Shown here: positions 61,701 to 64,000 of the stretch, one piece after another | Numbering within the stretch: position 1 is the stretch's first letter | Layout: each line of letters begins with the position of its first letter | DNA from: Lineus longissimus | Lineage: Eukaryota > Nemertea > Pilidiophora > Heteronemertea > Lineidae | Reading direction: 5' to 3' | DNA: 64,000 nucleotides | Assembly (NCBI RefSeq): GCF_910592395.1 | Contig: NC_088322.1 | Location: forward strand, 13,511,431-13,575,430 | Program-made: the position numbers and the translations under genes | The notes under the pieces: model-generated | Seen by the model: only the letters and a program-made list of their open reading frames with translations | What the model was told of the DNA's origin: nothing | Database searches by the model: none

Positions 61701-63431
61701 ACTCCATCAAAATAAGCCAGTACAGCAAATGATATCCGACAGTTTTTGGCGCCGCTTGGCAGCGCAATACATTCCCGATTTGACACACAAAAAATCATAT
61801 ACACCGTATGTTCGCATGGTGCTCTCCCTATAATACATCTCAATGCATTTCAAGTGTACTTGCGTGGGTCAAGAAGCGCTCTGCAAACAGACACACAGAC
61901 TCAAGTTTGCATGCTTGCGATCGAACCATCATTTTCTACGATTAATGCACTCAGTGTTATTGGTGTATGTACATGTGCATATGTCAAGATCAAGAGTGAT
62001 GTAAGACATATACGCAGATTGGAAAGCCTCCAAATCAAATAACGCTCGGGGCTGTATCTTTGCATGGTCCAGCATGCAGTTGGATGGTCCACCCAGTCAG
62101 GAACTGGAGTGGATGATGGAGTTAGATGGTCCACTCCGTCAGAGATTGCATGGAGTGCATGAGACCGTTACGTGTGGTTGCACATTTAAACCATCTTCTA
62201 TCTATTAACCAATCTACTGTTTGAGATGGTTAATCAAACCAAGAACAGGATTTCAGTTTCTCTTGGCCCTGCAAGATGGCACCACTGTATAGAAAGGCCG
62301 AGGTTCCCAGTCCGCCCATGATTTGTGATGTTGTTAGTGAAGGCATGCATTAACTTCACACAACCTTCTAACAAATTTTGAGTTAGCGTAACAAAAGTAA
62401 CAAAACATGCCATAAGTTCTCACATTTTAAGAGGGCTCCTCTTGAAAACGTTTAACTTATCATAATTGAGGAAATTATAGGCCTAATTGGCCTAAGTGGG
62501 ACATTTATGTGAGATATGGATGAAGACTAGCAAATGCTTTTACTTGAGTTATACAGAGCATAAATGTACATGACATCAAGCACTTAGAAGTCTTTATTCA
62601 CATCACTCAGAGTGAATAGCTTTTTCTATTGAAGGCTACGAAGCCAACCAAATGATAATTGAAAAAGAATTTCTGGTCATTTCTGACACCAAGGACAGAA
62701 TAGGGACGAGAGATTTTCAGCTTGGAACTGCAGTAAACACTGAGGGTTGAACCGCGTACGTACAGAGTGCATATCAGCCAATGTAGCACTTAACCACCCA
62801 AATGCTGATAATTTTTGAAAGATGATCTAAATGAGGGTATCATAGGACGTCTAAAACCCCTTTCAATATCTTAGCAAACAAGGGTTATTATTCACCTCCT
62901 ACCCTGACCAGCTCTGTCATTGTCTAATATCCAAAGTGGCCCTCAATAGTTCAAGACAACTCTCAAAGACAAGTTCTATAAATACTTCTGACTACTTTGG
63001 CTGATCATAACATTCAGTACATCAACATGCATGATGTTCCATGTCTACCAACCTGCCGGCTCTACACTGAAGTAGGACGGAAGTTCTGCAAGAAGATGGC
63101 ATGGTCACATGCACAGCAGGAGTAGCAGCAATCCCCCCTGACCCCCGAACCAATATTGTACTCAATCCAATATAGCCTTTGAACGTATCATAGTTTCTGG
63201 GGCCTTCCAAGATATTTGACCCTATAGTCAACAACAATTACTCATGACTAGTTTTGGATATCTTTTCCTCCTAAAATTGCACTGACTTCACAAAAACACT
63301 GTGAATCACAACTTTTTACCTCGCACTAAATTCCCATAAAAAAATGACGTCAAAGTTCTACTTACCACTATTTTTGCCAGCACCACTTGAAAATATGAAC
63401 TCTACTCGGGCACTCGAAGGAAACTTCTCAT
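28646..63431 (-). CDS. TNS: Tensin, long isoform, 5' end beyond window
   Basis: Focal-adhesion adaptor joining actin to integrin tails. Exons, 5' to 3': 63431-63366, 59553-59455, 59092-58907, 58184-56661, 54824-54135, 53884-53798, 50195-49899, 49704-48884, 48614-48452, 46591-46538, 44909-44847, 43738-43559, 41819-41578, 41309-40441, 32209-32055, 31108-31022, 30653-30528, 30207-30037, 29701-29470, 29141-29031, 28799-28646. Including the split first codon, these total 6,378 nt and close in frame on TGA: 2,125 residues. Order: end of C2, a long Ser/Gln/Pro-rich linker, SH2, PTB. The phosphatase-like domain and most of C2 lie to the right. The linker is much longer than in human tensins. An optional 33-nt exon and an alternative first exon are listed separately. 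TNS1, 2 or 3 cannot be assigned; a single invertebrate tensin is likely. Confidence 0.93.
29031..29701 (-). CDS. TNS: Tensin PTB domain, two exons
   Basis: Exons 29701-29470 and 29141-29031. The first contains [20 protein letters not shown], the tensin-specific PTB start, and ends at [10 protein letters not shown]. The second starts [20 protein letters not shown] and continues to DRRWVSK. Human tensins align with few gaps. The exon junctions are in phase 2. Confidence 0.96.
29346..29430 (-). repeat. tRNA-derived SINE-like sequence
   Basis: In a tensin intron. The - strand shows an A-box-like GGAGCAGTGGAAGAGTG followed by GTTGGCCTCATGATCAAGAG and a B box GGTTCGACTCCC, in tRNA-like order and spacing. 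The tRNA 3' end is not conserved and unrelated sequence follows. It is therefore a SINE head or tRNA pseudogene, not a working tRNA. Confidence 0.5.
30037..31108 (-). CDS. TNS: Tensin SH2 domain, three exons
   Basis: Exons 31108-31022, 30653-30528 and 30207-30037, all phase 1. They encode [18 protein letters not shown], then [20 protein letters not shown] (the FVIRDS phosphotyrosine-binding Arg is present), then [18 protein letters not shown] and [18 protein letters not shown]. All key tensin SH2 landmarks are kept, so the domain should be active. A tandem repeat occupies the intron after the first of these exons. Confidence 0.96.
30673..30976. repeat. Intronic tandem repeat in the tensin SH2 region
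   Basis: Words CACTGCAGTTTCTATTGATG, CCATTTATGAATA and ATTCTGCTGATGCCATTTAT alternate. They give sub-repeats of about 40-60 bp inside a higher-order unit of about 120 bp, in roughly two and a half copies. Confidence 0.8.
32055..32209 (-). CDS. TNS: Tensin common exon upstream of SH2
   Basis: Encodes a Ser/His/Gln-rich linker ([19 protein letters not shown] ... SMQSLSF). It starts in phase 2, the phase in which both 40441-41309 and the alternative first exon 35002-36656 end. Both joins create a Ser codon. This exon is therefore the point where long and short isoforms merge. Confidence 0.85.
32210..35001 (-). other. TNS: Tensin intron
   Basis: Apart from the AATC microsatellite I see no exon, RNA or transposon that I can support here. 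Confidence 0.5.
33595..33627. repeat. (AATC)n microsatellite
   Basis: About eight units of the tetranucleotide AATC with one G substitution, in a tensin intron. Confidence 0.9.
35002..36656 (-). CDS. TNS: Tensin alternative first exon with phosphomotif array
   Basis: A single 1,655-nt open exon with its own ATG (AAAATGG context, 36656) and donor CAG followed by GTAAGT. It has no acceptor in front. It ends in phase 2 like the preceding long-isoform exon, so it can join the common exon at 32209 and give an 896-residue tensin with SH2 and PTB but no C2. The N-terminus is basic ([14 protein letters not shown]). Residues about 135-342 hold nine copies of a ~20-residue module, G[ST]WS-[ST]-RK-SEP. 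Seven copies carry the exact pattern R-x-x-S-x-P (Ser148, 167, 186, 230, 261, 301, 339). It could instead be an internal exon whose acceptor I missed, or an unrelated gene, but phase and strand argue for tensin. Confidence 0.8.
36657..40440. promoter_or_regulatory. Putative internal tensin promoter region / intron
   Basis: The sequence upstream of the alternative first exon should hold its promoter and possibly a 5' untranslated exon. No TATA box is clear. The rest is ordinary intron with no exon or repeat that I can support. Confidence 0.35.
40441..41309 (-). CDS. TNS: Tensin linker exon: Gly/Gln/His-rich repeats
   Basis: Encodes 289 residues, ending in phase 2. It begins [20 protein letters not shown]. 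Near its start, four perfect copies of GGTLERNMQ, plus relatives such as [11 protein letters not shown], are encoded by a 27-bp minisatellite at about 41080-41225. The rest is Gln/His/Ser-rich (for example [18 protein letters not shown]) with no folded domain. It ends with [11 protein letters not shown]. Confidence 0.85.
41578..41819 (-). CDS. TNS: Tensin linker exon with polyglutamine run
   Basis: Eighty codons, starting in phase 1 and ending in phase 0. After [20 protein letters not shown] comes MSLQRQAM and a run of 19 Gln encoded by mixed CAG/CAA codons at 41587-41643. The mixed codons suggest a stable, selected tract. The donor is CAG followed by GTATGT. Confidence 0.88.
42853..43040. 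mobile_element. Mariner-like MITE (188 bp)
   Basis: The ends are CTATACTGGGTGTCCGTG and GGACACCCTGTATAG. Element ends TAC(T/A)GGGTGTCC with TA duplications are typical of mariner elements. No coding capacity. Located in a tensin intron. Confidence 0.75.
43559..43738 (-). CDS. TNS: Tensin linker exon (Thr/Ser-rich)
   Basis: A 180-nt, phase 1-1 exon between CCTTTAG and GTATAA. Encodes [19 protein letters not shown], six Thr in a row (ACA repeat), then [18 protein letters not shown]. The PLYASI segment looks like a tyrosine-phosphorylation site, and ASIADVLEK is LD-motif-like. Confidence 0.8.
44847..44909 (-). CDS. TNS: Tensin small linker exon (63 nt)
   Basis: Phase 1-1 and in frame. Encodes [20 protein letters not shown]. 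Supported by a long pyrimidine tract before GCCAG and a GTACAA donor. Called from splice logic only, with no homology. It could be an optional cassette because its length is a multiple of three. Confidence 0.6.
45611..45656. mobile_element. Solo end related to the TTAA MITE
   Basis: GAGCGGTCTTGG...ACCAATGACCGCC matches the right arm of the element at 46025-46179, but no left arm is found. It is a truncated copy. Confidence 0.5.
46025..46179. mobile_element. Palindromic MITE with TTAA target site (155 bp)
   Basis: The two arms are near-perfect inverted repeats (TACCTCGCTGTCGGTCATTG versus the complement of CAATGACCGCCAGCTCGGTA) meeting in a GAAGCG-type loop. It is flanked by TTAA at 46021-46024 and 46180-46183, as for piggyBac or Kolobok elements. 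Confidence 0.8.
46538..46591 (-). CDS. TNS: Tensin small linker exon (54 nt)
   Basis: Phase 1-1. Encodes [17 protein letters not shown]. The proline-rich [10 protein letters not shown] run is a possible SH3 ligand. Acceptor GACTTTAG, donor AAG followed by GTTTGT. In frame as a possible cassette. Confidence 0.72.
48452..48614 (-). CDS. TNS: Tensin linker exon (54 codons)
   Basis: Starts in phase 0 directly after the Gln-rich exon. Encodes [20 protein letters not shown] and [20 protein letters not shown]. Ends in phase 1. Acidic and unstructured by composition. Confidence 0.82.
48884..49704 (-). CDS. TNS: Tensin exon: long charged/Gln coiled-coil or single helix
   Basis: 273 codons. It begins [20 protein letters not shown], a likely coiled coil. 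A Thr-rich stretch ([11 protein letters not shown]) follows, then over 190 residues of repeats such as RQQEEQL and, in the last 60 residues, pure RQEQL pentads encoded by a 15-bp minisatellite. The composition (Arg, Gln, Glu, Leu; no Pro or Gly) predicts one very long helix. The complementary strand shows a long fortuitous Ala/Val-rich open frame. Acceptor TATTTACAG; ends AAG followed by GTACTG in phase 0. Confidence 0.88.
49899..50195 (-). CDS. TNS: Tensin linker exon, possible alternative start
   Basis: Encodes [19 protein letters not shown], then Ser/Arg-rich [32 protein letters not shown] and [13 protein letters not shown]. Ends in phase 1. The only phase-1 acceptor open in this frame is a weak one ending at 50196. 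The same frame also reaches an ATG at 50223 ([14 protein letters not shown]) with an in-frame TAA 24 nt upstream, so this could be the first exon of another isoform. Which it is cannot be decided here. Confidence 0.75.
50718..50906. repeat. 31-bp minisatellite, six copies
   Basis: Consensus pieces AATTAGGATGGAGCCACAGG and ACTGAC, alternating with GGCTTAAC variants. In a tensin intron. Confidence 0.9.
50907..53797 (-). other. TNS: Tensin intron
   Basis: No exon or mobile element that I can support. Confidence 0.45.
53798..53884 (-). CDS. TNS: Tensin small linker exon (87 nt)
   Basis: Phase 1-1. Encodes [20 protein letters not shown] and EVLNIQRR. Flanked by a good acceptor (TACTTTTCTCATAG) and donor GTAAGG. 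VYEVL is a plausible phosphotyrosine site. Called from splice and phase logic; possibly a cassette exon. Confidence 0.62.
54135..54824 (-). CDS. TNS: Tensin linker exon (229 codons)
   Basis: Starts with an amphipathic helix, [20 protein letters not shown], rich in Ala/Gln (an LD-like motif). It then becomes Pro/Ser/Tyr-rich with repeated YST[IV][ME]VNR modules ([22 protein letters not shown]) and FPPPYSAI. These tyrosines resemble SH2 ligands. Phase 1-1, donor CAG followed by GTGAGT. Confidence 0.88.
54825..56660 (-). other. TNS: Tensin intron
   Basis: No exon supported. Confidence 0.5.
56661..58184 (-). CDS. TNS: Tensin largest linker exon (507 codons)
   Basis: Ser/Thr/Tyr-rich and mostly unstructured. 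Near the start is [14 protein letters not shown], a close LD-motif match (LDxLLxxL type). Then come a basic/helical part ([20 protein letters not shown]), many YxxSS and SPxR sites ([13 protein letters not shown]), and repeats such as [15 protein letters not shown] and [14 protein letters not shown]. Ends SRKQ. Phase 1-1. Such linkers in tensins carry many phosphosites. Confidence 0.92.
58907..59092 (-). CDS. TNS: Tensin exon after C2
   Basis: 62 residues, phase 1-1. Includes [18 protein letters not shown], matching the DGSLYAKVKKK stretch of vertebrate tensins, and [10 protein letters not shown], like their DSGNSTAST segment. Acceptor CGTTGCAG, donor CAG followed by GTATTT. Confidence 0.93.
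59455..59553 (-). CDS. TNS: Tensin exon with RWDSYENF motif
   Basis: Encodes [20 protein letters not shown] and [12 protein letters not shown]. The VD-N-DPL-RWDSY-NF signature directly follows the C2 domain in all tensins I know. Phase 1-1. Confidence 0.95.
60044..60264. mobile_element. Foldback MITE, copy 2 (221 bp)
   Basis: Near-identical to 12542-12762 and of identical length. Flanked by ATTT on both sides (4-bp target duplication). The arms start GTGACTCGCTCTACC and end GGTAGAGCGGGTCAC. In a tensin intron. Confidence 0.9.
60842..60930 (+). repeat. Pol III-derived SINE-like fragment with 5S rRNA similarity
   Basis: GAAGTTAAGCAACGTTGAGC, then GGTCAACCTTTGGATCGGTG and ACCGG, resembles the internal promoter (A box to C box) of 5S rRNA genes. 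Immediately upstream, TGGCCCAGTGGTTGGCGCG looks like a tRNA-type A box. Outer 5S stems are absent, so it is not a working 5S gene. Confidence 0.5.
61183..61489. repeat. Repeats of ATGTCCCCAAA(A/T)TAGGC
   Basis: The word ATGTCCCCAAA occurs four times, twice at each end, around a long A-run/T-run pair (about 61226-61258). Probably an old transposon remnant. Confidence 0.6.
63053..63085 (-). CDS. TNS: Candidate 33-nt cassette exon of tensin
   Basis: Between a good acceptor (CCATCTTCTTGCAG) and donor CAG followed by GTTGGT. In the tensin frame it adds [11 protein letters not shown] without changing phase. The only evidence is splice sites and an open frame, so it may be spurious. Confidence 0.35.
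63366..63431 (-). CDS. TNS: Tensin exon: end of C2 domain
   Basis: Encodes [20 protein letters not shown] plus SG. This matches the last strands of the tensin C2 domain (FP-x-G-VE-VFS). Phase 1-1, acceptor TCTTTTCAG, donor GTAAGT. The rest of the C2 domain and the phosphatase-like domain must lie to the right of the window. Confidence 0.9.
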
Positions 63432-63613
63432 CTGAAAAGACACAGAGACAAAGAAATGAGCTAAGAAAGACAAATTTCAAAAACAAAAGACTGACCTCAT
63501 AGGGCTTTTGCTCAATGAACACAAGATGCTCTGACCTGGAAGAAAGAACGTGTAAGGACATTCTGACTTAGTTGCCAATGCCCCCTAAGAAACGACCTGG
63601 AAGAGCATGCTTT

Positions 63614-64000
63614 CAAAAGAACATTCAGAGCAGCATCCCTGAGTAAAGACTAAGGAAGCAGCTACTTCGAGTGTCATTTGGCCTTCAATCTCCACGACAT
63701 CATCGAGGGAACTTCTCACCATCGAGGGAAGCAAGAGGTATACATGATGAAAGGAAACTCAAAACCTCTTCGTCAGGGGTCTCAGCACTCCTTACAGTTT
63801 GTAGGCCAACATCAACACTCAACACTCAAAGGAAACAAAAGAACATTCAGAGCAGCATCCCAATCTCCACAACATCATCGAGGGAACTCCACACCATCGA
63901 GGGAAGTAAGAGGTATACACATGATGAAAGGAAACCCAAAACCTCTTGTCAGGGGTCTCAGCACTCCTTACAGTTAGTAGGCCAACATCAACACTCAACA
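63614..64000. repeat. Tandem repeat of about 200 bp, cut by window edge
   Basis: Two copies start with AAAAGAACATTCAGAGCAGC (63616 and 63838) and share CATCATCGAGGGAAC and GGGGTCTCAGCACTCCTTAC. The second copy lacks about 45 bp found in the first and continues past the window edge. Confidence 0.9.

Larger units (their letters stand above)
59554..63365 (-). other. TNS: Tensin intron(s)
   Basis: Besides the MITE, the Pol III-like fragment, the short repeats and one candidate 33-nt exon, I see no gene here. Confidence 0.5.

Overview
The window is eukaryotic nuclear DNA from a bilaterian animal, most likely a marine invertebrate. Every gene is broken into many short exons by GT-AG introns that are AT-rich and full of small DNA transposons, and the proteins align over their full length with animal families. 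I cannot name the species. A lophotrochozoan or ambulacrarian is only a guess.

Layout. (1) 1-4.1 kb has no supported host gene and carries a decayed PIF/Harbinger-like transposon. (2) 4.1-13.2 kb, + strand: a complete MAGUK scaffold of the PALS2/MPP2-MPP6 (Drosophila varicose) type with L27, PDZ, SH3 and guanylate-kinase-like regions. (3) 16.3-17.6 kb, - strand: a complete five-exon VPS25 (ESCRT-II). (4) 18.5-23.3 kb, + strand: a complete six-coding-exon UBE2F (NEDD8 E2). VPS25 and UBE2F are divergent, about 1 kb apart. (5) 28.6 kb to beyond the right edge, - strand: a very large tensin. The window holds the end of its C2 domain, about 1,900 residues of low-complexity linker, and the complete SH2 and PTB domains. 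The phosphatase-like domain lies outside.

For tensin I joined 22 exons from 63431 down to 28646. Their phases agree throughout, and the sum closes on a stop codon after 2,125 residues. A separate 1,655-bp exon with its own ATG (36656) ends in the same phase as the exon it would replace, which predicts a short 896-residue SH2-PTB tensin from an internal promoter.

The most unusual locus is the MAGUK gene. It has two alternative, phase-locked exons for the PDZ peptide-binding strand. An array of eight 47-bp repeats, each a copy of the 3' splice site of the next exon, directly abuts the real splice site, and each copy would lead to an immediate stop. A decayed second copy of the SH3 exon lies just upstream of the working one. 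Together these suggest repeated local exon duplication, and possibly a decoy-acceptor switch.

The proteins fit ordinary cell biology: polarity/junction scaffolding (PALS2), endosomal sorting (VPS25), cullin neddylation (UBE2F) and focal adhesions (tensin). Nothing suggests that they form an operon-like unit.
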